A DNA stretch of 64,000 nucleotides from Cyanobacteria bacterium FACHB-471 (GCA_014695345.1 JACJOC010000012.1:124001-188000); one strand, 5' to 3'. Shown: positions 7,636 to 18,007, counted from the first letter of the stretch. Notes: generated from the letters alone by a model not told the origin. Translations and numbers: made by a program.

Positions 7636-10600
7636 GTGCAAAAACTTGATCAATTTCAACAATTTCTAGATGCTCACCCTTCAAATGGGCTACCCCCCAA
7701 CTCAGCATCTGGTTCTACTTCTAACTCTGTTGTGAATGGCACCATGACTAACACGACTGAAGAAGATGTACTTCAATGGCTGCTCAACCTGTCCAATCAG
7801 ATGAGCCAAACAGAAACCATTGATCTTCTGTTAATGACCGTGGTGACAGAAGTTCAACGATACTTCCAGCTAGATCGGGTTTTGGTTTACCAGTTTCACA
7901 ATGAGAACAATGGTGCTGTTTTGGCGGAAGCCATTGTCTCAGGATTTACTCCCACTATTAATGAAGCGTTGCCAGCGATCGCCTTTGGAGCAGCTCACTC
8001 AACCCTTTATCAGCAGCAGCAGATGATTGCGATCGAAAACGGCGCAAAATATCTCACGCCTCATCAGCGCCAACTGTTAGATCGGTTTCAGGTCGCGAGC
8101 AGCCTCAGCCTTCCTGTTTTGCTACGGGGCGGCGTATGGGGTCTGCTGGTCGCCCAACGATGTGCGATTCTGCGCCCCTGGAGTGAAACCGAAAAGCTGG
8201 TGTTGCATCAAGTCAGGACTGAACTTCAATTACACCTTCAGCCTTTAGCGCTACACGCACAGCAACGGCGACAAGTTAAGGTAGAGGATGCTTTCGCCCA
8301 AATTCTAGAGAGAACGCAGCCCTCCTCAGATACCAACACAGCACTTGCAAACTTGTGCCAGGAGTTAAGACTGTTTTACCGAGCCGATCGAGCAGTCGTT
8401 TACCGATTTCATTCTGACTGGAGCGGTGAGTTTGTGGCTGAGTCAGTTGCGGCCGGCTGGATTTCGGTGATTCAAGAACAGGAAATAGATCCTAGTCTCA
8501 GATCAGCCGATATCATCAACCACGATCGCTGCACTACAAAGCGGATGGGTTCTCCCCCCCAGCCCAATGACAATATCAAAATCCTCAAAGATACTCAGGG
8601 TGGCAGCTATGTAAAACGGATGGATGTGAAGCAAGTCAACGATATCTCCAAGGCTGGTTTCTCCGCTTGCTACCTAGACACGCTGGAAAAATATCAGGCT
8701 AAAGCCTATCTTATTGCTCCTATCTATGAAGGCAACGAACTTTGGGGACTACTCGCCATCTATCAAAACACTGCACCTCGGCAATGGCAGGAGCAGGAAG
8801 CTGCACTGTTGTTAGTCTTAGGTGAGCGGCTGAGCATGATGTTGACGCAGTTGAAATATCTAGCGCGACTGCAAGAAAAAACAGACCAGCTCCAAATCCA
8901 ATCTCAACAGCTTACAGAATCGGTAGAGCAAGGAGTAGCCCACAACAAACTCATTTCCAGAATTGGACTGGCTCTAGTTCAAGAAAAATACTCGCCTGAC
9001 AGTCTTTTAGACTTTGTGGTGAGAGAGCTTCGCAAACAGTTAAAGAGCGATCGCGTTGCTGTTTATCGCTTCTACCCAGATTGGGGCGGTGAGTTTGTGG
9101 CGGAATCGGTTGCTGAAGGCTGGGTAAGATTGGTAACTCCAGAAATGAATACCATTTGGGAAGATAGTTACCTTCAAGAAACCCAGGGGGGACGATATCG
9201 CAACAATGAAACCTTTGCGGTAGATGACATTTATCAAGCGGGACACGCAGAATGCCACATCGAGGTGCTGGAGCAATTTGAGGTGAAAGCTTATGCGATC
9301 GCTCCCATCTTCCAGGGTAAAAAACTGTGGGGGCTGATCGGAGCCTATCAAAACAGCCACTCTCGGCATTGGAATGAACTGGACGTAAATCTTTTATCTC
9401 AAGTAGGTGTACAGATTGGGCTAGCACTCCAACAGGGAGAATATTTGGAGCAGTTACAGCAGCGATCAGAGCAATTAAGCAAGGTTGCAGAGCAGGAGCG
9501 GTTGATTACAGAAGTTGTTAACCGCATCCGGCGATCGCTTGACATGCAGCAAGCCTTTAAAACAACCACCCGAGAAATCCGCAATTTCTTAAAGGCTGAT
9601 CGGGTTGCCATCTTCAAGTTTGACCCAGATGGTCGAGATGGCAGGACCGTTGCAGAAGATGTTAATTCTGCCTACACGGCTGCGCTTTCTGTTAAAGTCA
9701 CCGATCATTGTTTTAGCGAAAACTTTGGCCGAAAGTATAAACAGGGCTGGGTGAGCACCATTCCAGATATCTATCAAGCAGGTCTGGCAGACTGTTACAT
9801 TGAAGTCCTTTCCCAATTTCAGGTCAGAGCAAATCTAGTCGTGCCCTTACTCAAAGGAGAGGAACTATGGGGATTGTTCTCCATTCACCAGTGCAGCGGT
9901 CCGCGAGAGTGGCAAGACTCTGAAATTGAATTTGCCAAGCGAATCGCAGCTCAGCTAAACGTGGCGATTCAGCAAGGGGAATACCTGGAGCAAGTACAGC
10001 AAAAGTCTGAGCAATTAGCAAAGGTTGCCGAACAAGAGCAGCTAGTCACCAAAATTGTGGATCGCATTCGGCAATCACTCGACACTCAGCAAGCCTTTAA
10101 AACAACCGCTAGAGAAATCCGCAATTTCTTAAACGCTGATCGAGTCGCTATTTTCAAATTTGACCCAGGCGGCCGGGATGGCAAAACCGTTGCAGAAGAC
10201 GTTCGTTCTGCTTACACCGCTGCACTCTCTGTTAAAGTTACCGATCATTGTTTTACCGAAAACTTTGGTCGGAAGTATAAGCAGGGTTGGGTAAGCAAAG
10301 TTTCAGATATTTACGAGGCGGGACTGGCAGACTGTTACATTGAAGTCCTTTCTCAATTTCAGGTCAGGGCAAATTTAGTGGTACCTTTGCTCAAAGGAGA
10401 AGAACTGTGGGGTCTATTTTGCATTCACCAGTGCAGCGGACCACGAGAATGGCAAGACTCTGAAATCGACTTTGCTAAACGAATTGCGGCTCAGCTCAAC
10501 GTCGCCATTCAGCAAGGGGAGTACCTGGAACAATTGCAGCAAAAGACAGAACAGCTTGCCACTGCTGCCCAGCGAGAAAAGATGGCAAAGGAGCAGCTTC

Positions 10601-11583
10601 AGCAGGAAGTAATGCAACTGTTGTCGGCAGTTCGTCCGGCACTGGATGGCGATCTAACGGTTCGGGCTCCCATGACCGATGACGAGGTGGGCACGATCGC
10701 CGACGCTTACAACAACACGCTGGGCAGTCTGCGACAGATTGTGACTCAGATGCAGATTGCCTCTCAACAGGTTGCCCAAACTTCTCAGATCAGTGAGTCT
10801 TCGATCGCCAGTCTGACTAACCAGGCAAAACACCAGTTTCAAACGCTGAGTCAAACTTTGGAGCGGGTACAGCTTGTGGCCAGTTCCACAGAAGCAGTGG
10901 AGGCAAGCGCTCAACAGGTAGAGGTCGCTGTACAGCAGGCGAATCAAATTGTTCTCGCAGGTGATGCCGCAATGGATCGCACCGTAGATGAGATGCAAAA
11001 CATCCGTGAAACGGTGGCAGAAACGAATAAGCGACTGAAGCGACTGAGCGAATCTTCACAGAAGATTTCTAAAGTGGTGAGTCTAATTAGCAATTTCACC
11101 ACTCAAACTCAACTGTTAGCGCTGAATGCTTCGATTGAAGCGACGAGAGCCGGGGAATATGGACGCGGCTTTGTGGTGGTCGCCGATGAGGTGCGATCGC
11201 TGGCTCGTCAGTCTGCGAATGCGGCAACCGAAATCGAGCAACTGGTGCAGGAAATTCAGGCAAACACCGCCGAAGTGTCTACTGCAATGGAGACTGGCAT
11301 CCAACAAGTTGCATCAGGAACCACCGTGGTCAGCGAGGCCCGTCAAAACCTGAATGCGATCGTTGCAGCCACCGACCAAATCAGTCAGCTTGTGGCTAGC
11401 ATCACTGGTGCAACACAAGAACAAACGCAGCAGTTCAAATCGATGAAGCTAACCGTTGCTGAGGTCGCAGAGATTGCTCAGAAAACCTCGAAAGATTCTG
11501 TCGAAATCTCGCAATCATTTAAGGAGCTGTTGGCGATGTCTCAAGACCTGCAAGTTCAAGCCAATCAGTTCAAAGTCAAGTAA
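7636..11583 (+). CDS. pixJ: Cyanobacteriochrome phototaxis receptor (PixJ-like MCP, five GAF domains)
   Basis: This 1315-residue methyl-accepting protein has five GAF domains, a HAMP-like segment (about 995-1045) and an MCP signalling domain with its hairpin tip near residues 1155-1200 ([12 protein letters not shown]). I see no membrane span. GAF1 (about 55-195) lacks the bilin cysteine. GAF2 has canonical Cys345 (ACYLD) and a possible second Cys299 (DRCTTK) in an insertion. GAF3 has Cys540-His541 (ECHIEV), Trp508 and LQETQGGRY, the red/green signature. GAF4 and GAF5 carry DHCF motifs (Cys692, Cys872) and canonical Cys720 and Cys900, the DXCF class. GAF4 and GAF5 are nearly identical and exactly 180 residues apart. 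GTG start with AAGGAG upstream. Family knowledge: PixJ-type receptors steer phototaxis; the colour classes are predicted from motifs. Confidence 0.93.
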   Translation: MQKLDQFQQFLDAHPSNGLPPNSASGSTSNSVVNGTMTNTTEEDVLQWLLNLSNQMSQTETIDLLLMTVVTEVQRYFQLDRVLVYQFHNENNGAVLAEAIVSGFTPTINEALPAIAFGAAHSTLYQQQQMIAIENGAKYLTPHQRQLLDRFQVASSLSLPVLLRGGVWGLLVAQRCAILRPWSETEKLVLHQVRTELQLHLQPLALHAQQRRQVKVEDAFAQILERTQPSSDTNTALANLCQELRLFYRADRAVVYRFHSDWSGEFVAESVAAGWISVIQEQEIDPSLRSADIINHDRCTTKRMGSPPQPNDNIKILKDTQGGSYVKRMDVKQVNDISKAGFSACYLDTLEKYQAKAYLIAPIYEGNELWGLLAIYQNTAPRQWQEQEAALLLVLGERLSMMLTQLKYLARLQEKTDQLQIQSQQLTESVEQGVAHNKLISRIGLALVQEKYSPDSLLDFVVRELRKQLKSDRVAVYRFYPDWGGEFVAESVAEGWVRLVTPEMNTIWEDSYLQETQGGRYRNNETFAVDDIYQAGHAECHIEVLEQFEVKAYAIAPIFQGKKLWGLIGAYQNSHSRHWNELDVNLLSQVGVQIGLALQQGEYLEQLQQRSEQLSKVAEQERLITEVVNRIRRSLDMQQAFKTTTREIRNFLKADRVAIFKFDPDGRDGRTVAEDVNSAYTAALSVKVTDHCFSENFGRKYKQGWVSTIPDIYQAGLADCYIEVLSQFQVRANLVVPLLKGEELWGLFSIHQCSGPREWQDSEIEFAKRIAAQLNVAIQQGEYLEQVQQKSEQLAKVAEQEQLVTKIVDRIRQSLDTQQAFKTTAREIRNFLNADRVAIFKFDPGGRDGKTVAEDVRSAYTAALSVKVTDHCFTENFGRKYKQGWVSKVSDIYEAGLADCYIEVLSQFQVRANLVVPLLKGEELWGLFCIHQCSGPREWQDSEIDFAKRIAAQLNVAIQQGEYLEQLQQKTEQLATAAQREKMAKEQLQQEVMQLLSAVRPALDGDLTVRAPMTDDEVGTIADAYNNTLGSLRQIVTQMQIASQQVAQTSQISESSIASLTNQAKHQFQTLSQTLERVQLVASSTEAVEASAQQVEVAVQQANQIVLAGDAAMDRTVDEMQNIRETVAETNKRLKRLSESSQKISKVVSLISNFTTQTQLLALNASIEATRAGEYGRGFVVVADEVRSLARQSANAATEIEQLVQEIQANTAEVSTAMETGIQQVASGTTVVSEARQNLNAIVAATDQISQLVASITGATQEQTQQFKSMKLTVAEVAEIAQKTSKDSVEISQSFKELLAMSQDLQVQANQFKVK

Positions 11584-11602
11584 GCTTCACTCATTTTTCT
11601 GT

Positions 11603-11628
11603 TAGGGGCGAACGGATGTTTGCCCCTA
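11603..11628 (+). repeat. Short hairpin of the GTAGGGGC/GCCCCTAC type
   Basis: TAGGGGC (11603-11609) and GCCCCTA (11622-11628) form a 7-bp stem in the 82-base spacer between the receptor and cheA genes. Its ends match the larger dispersed hairpins at 39697 and 48973, so it is probably a short member of the same repeat family. Confidence 0.55.
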
Positions 11629-11665
11629 CCTCATGTTTACTTCGTAGCATTCACACCCACCCACC

Positions 11666-14600
11666 ATGCCCTTAGATCCGGACATTCGCGAGGAAACCTA
11701 TCCCTACTTTTTGCAAGAGGCACCAGAACTGTTGCAAGCTCTGGAACAAGGTTTGCTGGATTTGCAAGACGGTTGCAGCATCAATCAAATTAATGCTTTG
11801 ATGCGAACGACCCACACGCTCAAAGGGGCAGCAGCAAGTGTGGGGCTAGAAACGATCGCCAACATTGCCCACTCTTTAGAAGATATCTTTAAGGTGCTTT
11901 GCAGACCTGAAGTCATCATCGATCCAGATGTAGCGGCTTTGTTGTTTGAAGGATACGACTGTCTGGCACGACCGCTAAGGGCTGAAATTACAGGTAGCTC
12001 GATCAATACTGCCGAAATTCTTGACCGCTCGGCTGCCATTTTTGCTCAGCTTGAGGCCCGGTTAGGAGACTGTTTTAACCAAGAGGATTACCTGCCTACC
12101 TCAGAGGAGCTAGGGTTTGATATCACACAGTCCATGTTTGAAGTGGGCGTTACCCAACGGTTAAATGACCTGGCTCAAACAGTTGCCCAGGCTCCTCCTC
12201 ATAAAGTTGCGGCGACTCTCCAAATTCATGCCGAAGTGTTTTTTGGTTTGGCTGAATCCTTGGGCTTGCACGGATTTGGAGCGATCGCCGCAATCACACT
12301 TGCAGCCCTAGACCAACATCCTGATCAGGCTGTCACCATCGCGCAATTAGCTTTAGCTGATTTTCAGGCAGGATGCGCGGCCGTGCTAGCAGGCGATCGC
12401 ACTCAAGGAGGACACCCCTCCCTTGCCCTGCAACAGCTTGTAGAGCCCGTTCCAGCTAACGTGACGGAGACGTCGCAACCGGACTGGTTAAGCGAATTTG
12501 ACGCTGCCTTCGAGCAGGAAATTCAGCAGCAGGAGCAGAGCGATGAACTCAATTTAGAAACTACATCTGATGCAGCCTTAACAGATGTAGTTTTGGGAAA
12601 TTTGGAAGACTTGGAAGATCCTACTATCCGCTCTTTTGAATTAGAAGCAAGTTTAAAGGATAAATTTACCTCAGTTGACCTAGAACTTCCCCTAGAAGCC
12701 TCAATCTACCCAATCGGCTTCCCAGAAGACTCGGCAGTCATTCTTCCGGATACTGAAACCGAGCTTGAAGCGGATACTGAGGCAACGATTGAAGCCGCTA
12801 CAGAAACTATTACAGATGACATTACAAATAACTTTATAGAAGACATTACAACAGGAGACATTACAAATGACATTGATATTGCCCCTATTAACTACCATGA
12901 AATAGAAACCAACCATTCTACAGCGACCCAGACCTCGCCTGATTCCATCACGGATACAACGGACACGTTAGAGGAGCCTGTTGTTTCAATTTCTTCGTCA
13001 GATTCTCTATTAGAAGACACGAGTGGCGATCGCGATACAACCCATGAGGTTATTCATGCTTCCGAGCAATTCACTGTTGAAGCGATCGTCGACACAACAG
13101 AAACTAAAGCCACTAATGATATTGAGCACTCTACTCCTTCCCTAAAAACTCACCATCAAAAACATCGAGGATTGTGTAGGGTATTTCAATGGATTCGAGA
13201 TTCCTTCCTGATTCAAGCTGGACTGCACCCCGACAACCAGTATTCTGAGCCAATCGCATCAGCAGAGATTCCTGCAACTGCGGCTTTAATGCAAACTTCT
13301 GCTGAGCAGCCATTAGAGAAGGCAGATCTAGAAGAGGTAAGCTCCAAAGAAGTAATCCCAAAAAAGGTAAATCCAAAAGCGGCAGATCAAGCAGGAGATC
13401 AACAGGTTGCTCCAGCCGAAACGCAACATGAACAATCTGCCGACTCATTGCTAGAAACATTTTGGGCATCCGTTGTCCTGGATGAACTCATCGTCCAGCC
13501 AGAAGGGGAGATCGCCGATTCACCTTCTACACTCTCCCAATCACTCGCTCCCAGCTCTTCGATAACCACCACTAGGGAACCATTTCAGTTATGGCCCCTG
13601 CAAGAAGATTCGCCTTCCCTGCAATCCCAATCTCAAACTACGTCTAAAGTAGCCGACTCGATCGCTTCCAAAAAACATTTTCGATCTAATCAGGTGCGGG
13701 TCAATGTAGAACATCTCGACCAGCTAAATTATTCAATTGGGGAATTGCTGACTCAGCAAAATCGTCAGTCGCTCCAAAATGAACGCCTGCAAGCGGAAGT
13801 AAAACTGCTATTAAAGCGGCTAAACCAGCACCAGCAAGTGCTGAGCCAGCTTCAAGATCAGGTCGATCGCCAGCCTTCGCAATCGTTATCTGTTGAGCAA
13901 AAACTGGTAGCCGCCAAGCGCACAATGTCTCCCCTTCAGGCTTTGCCTTCAACGTTTGGCGATCGCTTCGATACTTTAGAACTGTCTCGCTATAGTGATT
14001 CTCATTTGCTAGTTCAATCTCTGCTAGATGACACGATGCAAATTGCTGAAGCGGCTGAAGCGATTGACCTATTCTCTCAAGAGTCTAATCAAATTTTCGA
14101 GAAACAGCAGCGACTGTTAGCCGGAACTCGTGATGCATTGATGCAGGCTAGAATGCTGCCCTTGAGTGAGGTATTCAACCGTATTCCACGTGTTTTGCAA
14201 AAGTTAAAAACCTCAAGCGACAAGCAAGCTCACCTGGAACTGCACGGAACGGAAGTATTGGTTGATAAGGCGATCGCCGAGAAACTCTACGAGCCGTTGC
14301 TGCACCTAATTCGCAATGCGTTTGATCATGCCATTGAGCCAGTTGTGATTCGCCGCCAACAGGGCAAACCAGATGTCGGGCAAATTGGAATTAGCGCCTA
14401 TCACCAAGGCAAATATTTGATTATTGCAGTGCAAGATGATGGTAAAGGATTGGACTATGAGCGAATTCGGCAGCGACTGGTGGAGCGTCAATTGGTTTCA
14501 TCCAACCAGGCAAGTACTCTTACTCAGTCTCAGCTAATCGATTTCCTGTTTGAACCAGGCTTTTCCACGGTTACCCAGGTCAACACTACTTCAGGACGAG

Positions 14601-15676
14601 GAGTGGGTCTAGATGTTGTGCGAGAGCAAATTCTGGGATTGCAGGGGGCAGTCAGCGTGCAATCGGCGATCAATCAGGGAACTACTTTTACACTTCAGAT
14701 TCCGCTGAGTTTGGCGATCGCCAAGCTGCTGATTTGTCAGGCGGGTACTGGAACCTACGCACTCACCACCGACGCGATCGAGCAGATTCTAATTCCCACA
14801 TCTCAACAGATTCAAGAGCGGCAAGGTCGTAAAATCTTGCACTGGCAGAAAGCAGGCACCTCACAGCTAATCCGGATTCATTCCATTGCAAAACTGCTAA
14901 ACTACCGTTCATCCATTACGTCTTTATCACCTCAACCCGCATCTGCCACTTCAACTCTAGACAAACACGTCCTTCTGGTTCGCCATCAGGGAGAACTAAT
15001 CGGCTTGGAAGTTGATCAGCTGATTGGAGAGCAAGAACTGGTGATTCGTCCGTTGGGAACCAGACTGGACTCGCCCAATTATGTCCAGGGGGCAAGTGTT
15101 TTAGCCGATGGACGACTCACTTTAGTCGTGGATGGAGGTGCATTATTACGGCAAGTCCTCAATCAACCGCTAGCCCCTCGTTCTTCAAGTGTTGCTCCCA
15201 TCAATTCTCCAATCATGGAGCAACCTCCACTACAAACAACGGCTACTCTCATTCCCACCTCTAACTCTAAGGAATGGGAGGATGATAAAACAATTTTGAT
15301 TGCAGAAGACTCGATCACAGTGCGGCAAACACTCACCTTGACGCTACAAAAAGCAGGCTATCAAGTGTTACAAGCCAAAGATGGACAAGAAGCGATCGAG
15401 CAACTGCAACAACCAAATAATGTTCGGTTAATGTTTTGCGATCTGGAAATGCCTCGAATGAATGGCTTTGAATTTCTTAAACAGCGACAGCAGTTTCCGG
15501 CGATGGCAAAAATTCCCGTGATTGTTTTAACCTCGCGCAGTGGCGAAAAGCATCGTCTGTTGGCAATGGAACTGGGTGCAACGGCTTACATCACAAAACC
15601 CTACATCGAGCACAAGCTGCTAGGAATGGTGGCAGACCTGTTTGAACCAAAAGAGATAGAAGTGTCCGCGGACTGA
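11666..15676 (+). CDS. pixL: Hybrid chemotaxis histidine kinase CheA with receiver (PixL type)
   Basis: This 1336-residue kinase starts with an Hpt domain whose phosphorylatable His50 lies in TTHTLKGAA. A second helical Hpt-like domain without a clear histidine follows (about 145-250), then a long acidic, threonine- and aspartate-rich linker (about 270-660) with DIT-type repeats near 12805-12890. Next come the dimerisation helices, the ATPase domain (N box LIRNAFDH near 883, G boxes DDGKGLD and GRGVGLDVV), a CheW-like domain, and a C-terminal receiver with phospho-acceptor Asp1259 (FCDLEMP). This is the PixL/TaxAY1-type architecture. It should phosphorylate the receivers encoded upstream and its own receiver under control of the multi-GAF receptor. 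Confidence 0.92.
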   Translation: MPLDPDIREETYPYFLQEAPELLQALEQGLLDLQDGCSINQINALMRTTHTLKGAAASVGLETIANIAHSLEDIFKVLCRPEVIIDPDVAALLFEGYDCLARPLRAEITGSSINTAEILDRSAAIFAQLEARLGDCFNQEDYLPTSEELGFDITQSMFEVGVTQRLNDLAQTVAQAPPHKVAATLQIHAEVFFGLAESLGLHGFGAIAAITLAALDQHPDQAVTIAQLALADFQAGCAAVLAGDRTQGGHPSLALQQLVEPVPANVTETSQPDWLSEFDAAFEQEIQQQEQSDELNLETTSDAALTDVVLGNLEDLEDPTIRSFELEASLKDKFTSVDLELPLEASIYPIGFPEDSAVILPDTETELEADTEATIEAATETITDDITNNFIEDITTGDITNDIDIAPINYHEIETNHSTATQTSPDSITDTTDTLEEPVVSISSSDSLLEDTSGDRDTTHEVIHASEQFTVEAIVDTTETKATNDIEHSTPSLKTHHQKHRGLCRVFQWIRDSFLIQAGLHPDNQYSEPIASAEIPATAALMQTSAEQPLEKADLEEVSSKEVIPKKVNPKAADQAGDQQVAPAETQHEQSADSLLETFWASVVLDELIVQPEGEIADSPSTLSQSLAPSSSITTTREPFQLWPLQEDSPSLQSQSQTTSKVADSIASKKHFRSNQVRVNVEHLDQLNYSIGELLTQQNRQSLQNERLQAEVKLLLKRLNQHQQVLSQLQDQVDRQPSQSLSVEQKLVAAKRTMSPLQALPSTFGDRFDTLELSRYSDSHLLVQSLLDDTMQIAEAAEAIDLFSQESNQIFEKQQRLLAGTRDALMQARMLPLSEVFNRIPRVLQKLKTSSDKQAHLELHGTEVLVDKAIAEKLYEPLLHLIRNAFDHAIEPVVIRRQQGKPDVGQIGISAYHQGKYLIIAVQDDGKGLDYERIRQRLVERQLVSSNQASTLTQSQLIDFLFEPGFSTVTQVNTTSGRGVGLDVVREQILGLQGAVSVQSAINQGTTFTLQIPLSLAIAKLLICQAGTGTYALTTDAIEQILIPTSQQIQERQGRKILHWQKAGTSQLIRIHSIAKLLNYRSSITSLSPQPASATSTLDKHVLLVRHQGELIGLEVDQLIGEQELVIRPLGTRLDSPNYVQGASVLADGRLTLVVDGGALLRQVLNQPLAPRSSSVAPINSPIMEQPPLQTTATLIPTSNSKEWEDDKTILIAEDSITVRQTLTLTLQKAGYQVLQAKDGQEAIEQLQQPNNVRLMFCDLEMPRMNGFEFLKQRQQFPAMAKIPVIVLTSRSGEKHRLLAMELGATAYITKPYIEHKLLGMVADLFEPKEIEVSAD

Positions 15677-15696
15677 GTTCATTACTGAGCAGAACT

Positions 15697-16173
15697 ATGC
15701 ATGACGATTCAAAATTAGAGAAGCTGATTGTTTTTGCGATCGCCAACTATGATCTAGCGCTGCCCATTGATCAAGTGCTGCGGGTAATCAACTATCCCCT
15801 TGATACAAGCAAATCACTCGAAAAAATCGGGTTGATTCAATGCGGTCGCCACACGATTAGAGCAGTGAATTTATCTCAGCAGCTTCAGCTCGAAACCCCT
15901 GATGCCCAGCCTTTGCCATTTCTGATGTTAGTTCGAGGGATAGATCAAGAACTGTGTGGCATTCCAGTCTCCGCTCCACCCGATGTGATTGAAATTTCTA
16001 TTGAGGCACTACAGCCGCTCGAATGGACTTCTACCACATCCCCGTTGCTCAAAGTAGTCAGCCATACTGCTGTCGTCAAGCAAACGGACGAAACCCTATC
16101 TATCCTTTTGCTTGATCTGTATCAAGTGCTAGCTGACTCAACACAAAAACTACTAGGTGCATCTATAGCTTGA
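15697..16173 (+). CDS. Second CheW-like protein of the phototaxis operon
   Basis: A 158-residue protein beginning 21 bases after the cheA stop. The sequence follows the CheW fold: VFAIANYDLALPIDQVLRVINYP at the N-terminus, a central strand set with PLPFLMLVRG, and a C-terminal LSILLLDLYQVL strand. It is more divergent than the first CheW at 6998. It may bind CheA or compete with the first adaptor, giving a second array composition. The gene closes the six-gene operon; the next gene is on the other strand. Confidence 0.72.
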   Translation: MHDDSKLEKLIVFAIANYDLALPIDQVLRVINYPLDTSKSLEKIGLIQCGRHTIRAVNLSQQLQLETPDAQPLPFLMLVRGIDQELCGIPVSAPPDVIEISIEALQPLEWTSTTSPLLKVVSHTAVVKQTDETLSILLLDLYQVLADSTQKLLGASIA

Positions 16174-16206
16174 GCTAGCCTTCCCTTGTCATCTCTATCA
16201 TAAAGG

Positions 16207-17061
16207 CTACTTTGCTTGCTTTTGCTTCTGTTCAAGCTTCTGCATGGCAAACAGAGCGACCCCAATCAAGACAAAGGAGAAAATTGTTGTTAGAGTTCCT
16301 AGCGCGTACAGGGCTGGGGATGTAACGTTGGTGGTCATTCCAAAGATCTCTAGAGGCAGCGTATTGGTTTCCCCAGAGATGAGGGAGGTGCGGGTAAATT
16401 CGTCGTAGGAAAGGGTAAAGCCAAGTAATCCAACGCCAATCACACTGGAGGCAATCAGCGGAAAAACAACTCGCCAAAAGGTTGTGCGATCGCTTGCTCC
16501 CAAGTCTCGTGCAGCTTCTTCATAGGCAGGGTTAAAGCGTCCAAAGATACCCAACATGATCAGGAAGGCGAAAGGCAATGTCCAGGTCAGATGTCCGACC
16601 AGAGCCGAGGAATACCATTGAATCGGCAGATTCAATAAGTTGAATACAATTCCTAAACCGAGGGAAACCAAAATGCTGGGAACGATTAGACTCGATATGG
16701 TGAGATAAAAAATCAGATTTGATCCTCTAAATCGGTAGCGAAATGCTAGTCCTGCCATGACGCTTAACACAACTGTGATTACCATGATGGATAACCCCAG
16801 CAGAAGCGATCGCTGAAAAGCGGTGACAAAATCACCCACTCGCTGCGGACCAAACACCGCCATAATCCAGTGAAAGCTAAATCCACGCATAGGGAAGAAA
16901 AGCTGTCCCTCTGGACCCTGAAACGATAGTAGAAATACTGCAAACATTGGTCCGTAGAGAAACAAAACAAACAGTCCAAAGAAGCCTGGAAGTAAGTAAT
17001 CAGAGAGCGATCGCTTCTTCTTTTCTGAGCTTGAAGAGAGGGATTGAGTTGCTTGTGCCAT
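16207..17061 (-). CDS. ABC transporter permease, PotC-like
   Basis: A 284-residue inner-membrane protein with six predicted spans and the cytoplasmic EAA loop (EEAARDLGASDRTTFWRVV) that docks on the ATPase, typical of spermidine/putrescine-type importers. Residues 1-20 are serine- and lysine-rich before the first span (LLPGFFGLFVLFLYGPMF). It is the last gene of a minus-strand operon ATPase - binding protein - PotB-like permease - PotC-like permease. A 41-base spacer with GGATGA-type heptamers separates it from the preceding permease. Polyamines are the likely substrate by family, but related systems take up other small cations or osmolytes. Confidence 0.85.
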   Translation of the reverse strand: MAQATQSLSSSSEKKKRSLSDYLLPGFFGLFVLFLYGPMFAVFLLSFQGPEGQLFFPMRGFSFHWIMAVFGPQRVGDFVTAFQRSLLLGLSIMVITVVLSVMAGLAFRYRFRGSNLIFYLTISSLIVPSILVSLGLGIVFNLLNLPIQWYSSALVGHLTWTLPFAFLIMLGIFGRFNPAYEEAARDLGASDRTTFWRVVFPLIASSVIGVGLLGFTLSYDEFTRTSLISGETNTLPLEIFGMTTNVTSPALYALGTLTTIFSFVLIGVALFAMQKLEQKQKQAK

Positions 17062-17102
17062 AGGAAGGATGAGGGGTGAAGGATGAGGGATAAAGTGGCT
17101 AC
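17062..17102 (-). repeat. Heptamer repeat in the permease spacer
   Basis: The spacer between the two permease genes is made of degenerate GGATGAG/GGGTGAA heptamers (plus-strand sense). The same repeat fills the spacer at 17958-18007. Confidence 0.6.
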
Positions 17103-17957
17103 TTAAAGCTGCTTACGAATATCTACAACTCGCAAAATTGCAAACACGATGAGCAGGGTGAGCGTTAATAGCACGATCGCATTGGCGGCAGCAGCAGGAT
17201 ACTGCAAGCTATCAATTTGGTTTTTAATCAAGTAACCCACTGAGGAAGATTTGCCGCCACTCATGAGCCGCATCGTGGCAAACTCTCCCATCACTAGCGT
17301 CACCACAAAGATGGTACCGATCGCAATTCCGGGAGCTGATAAAGGTAAAATAATTCGCTTTTGGATATTAAAAGCAGAGGCACCTAAATCTTCTGCGGCT
17401 GAAATCAGAGCGCGATCGATCTTCATCATGCTGTTGAAAATGGGAGCGATCATAAACAAACAATAGAGATGCACCATCGCCAAAATCACTGCAAAATCAG
17501 AGAAAAGGAACATCTCAACAGGGCGATCGACAATCTGTAAACCCATGAGTGCTTTGTTGATCAAGCCTTCTCTTCCTAGAAAAGGAATCCAGGAGATCAT
17601 GCGAATGATGTTGGAAGTGAGAAACGGAACTGTACAAATCAGAAACAAGATCGTTTGCCACTTTGTACTCTTGATCCGAAATGCCAGGTAATAGGCAACC
17701 GGATAACTAATTAAAACGCAGACCAGCCACACCAGAAACGCAAACTTGAGAGTGTTAATGTAGGTCGATAAATACGCTGGAGAGGTAAAAATTCCGATGT
17801 AATGCCTCAGTGTGAAACCGGGAGTAGTGGCAATGCCGTTAAAGTTCCAGAAACTCACGATCAAAATAACGGCAATGGGTAGCACCAATCCAAACAAAAA
17901 GACCAGGGTTTGGGGTGCCGCCAGGAGGTAGGGGCGTAAGGCTTTTGATTGAGTCAT
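17103..17957 (-). CDS. ABC transporter permease, PotB-like
   Basis: The product has six hydrophobic spans and the EAA-type loop AAEDLGASAFNIQKRIILP expected of PotB-class permeases. I chose ATG 17957 (MTQSKALRPYL) because the family has a short N-terminus before the first span; an upstream in-frame start at 18032 would add 25 residues read through the heptamer repeat. It pairs with the PotC-like permease downstream and with the binding protein and ATPase upstream to form a complete importer. Confidence 0.87.
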   Translation of the reverse strand: MTQSKALRPYLLAAPQTLVFLFGLVLPIAVILIVSFWNFNGIATTPGFTLRHYIGIFTSPAYLSTYINTLKFAFLVWLVCVLISYPVAYYLAFRIKSTKWQTILFLICTVPFLTSNIIRMISWIPFLGREGLINKALMGLQIVDRPVEMFLFSDFAVILAMVHLYCLFMIAPIFNSMMKIDRALISAAEDLGASAFNIQKRIILPLSAPGIAIGTIFVVTLVMGEFATMRLMSGGKSSSVGYLIKNQIDSLQYPAAAANAIVLLTLTLLIVFAILRVVDIRKQL

Positions 17958-18007
17958 GGGAAGGATGAAGGGATGAGGGATGAGGGATGAGGAGTAGGCG
18001 ATGAGGA
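17958..18007 (-). repeat. GGGATGA heptamer array between binding protein and permease genes
   Basis: Four or five tandem units (GGATGAA, GGGATGA, GGGATGA, GGGATGA, GGAGTAG in plus-strand sense) occupy 17963-17998, followed by looser copies. Short heptameric repeats (STRR type) are known in cyanobacteria. The array lies immediately before the permease start codon and leaves little room for a normal ribosome site. Confidence 0.75.
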
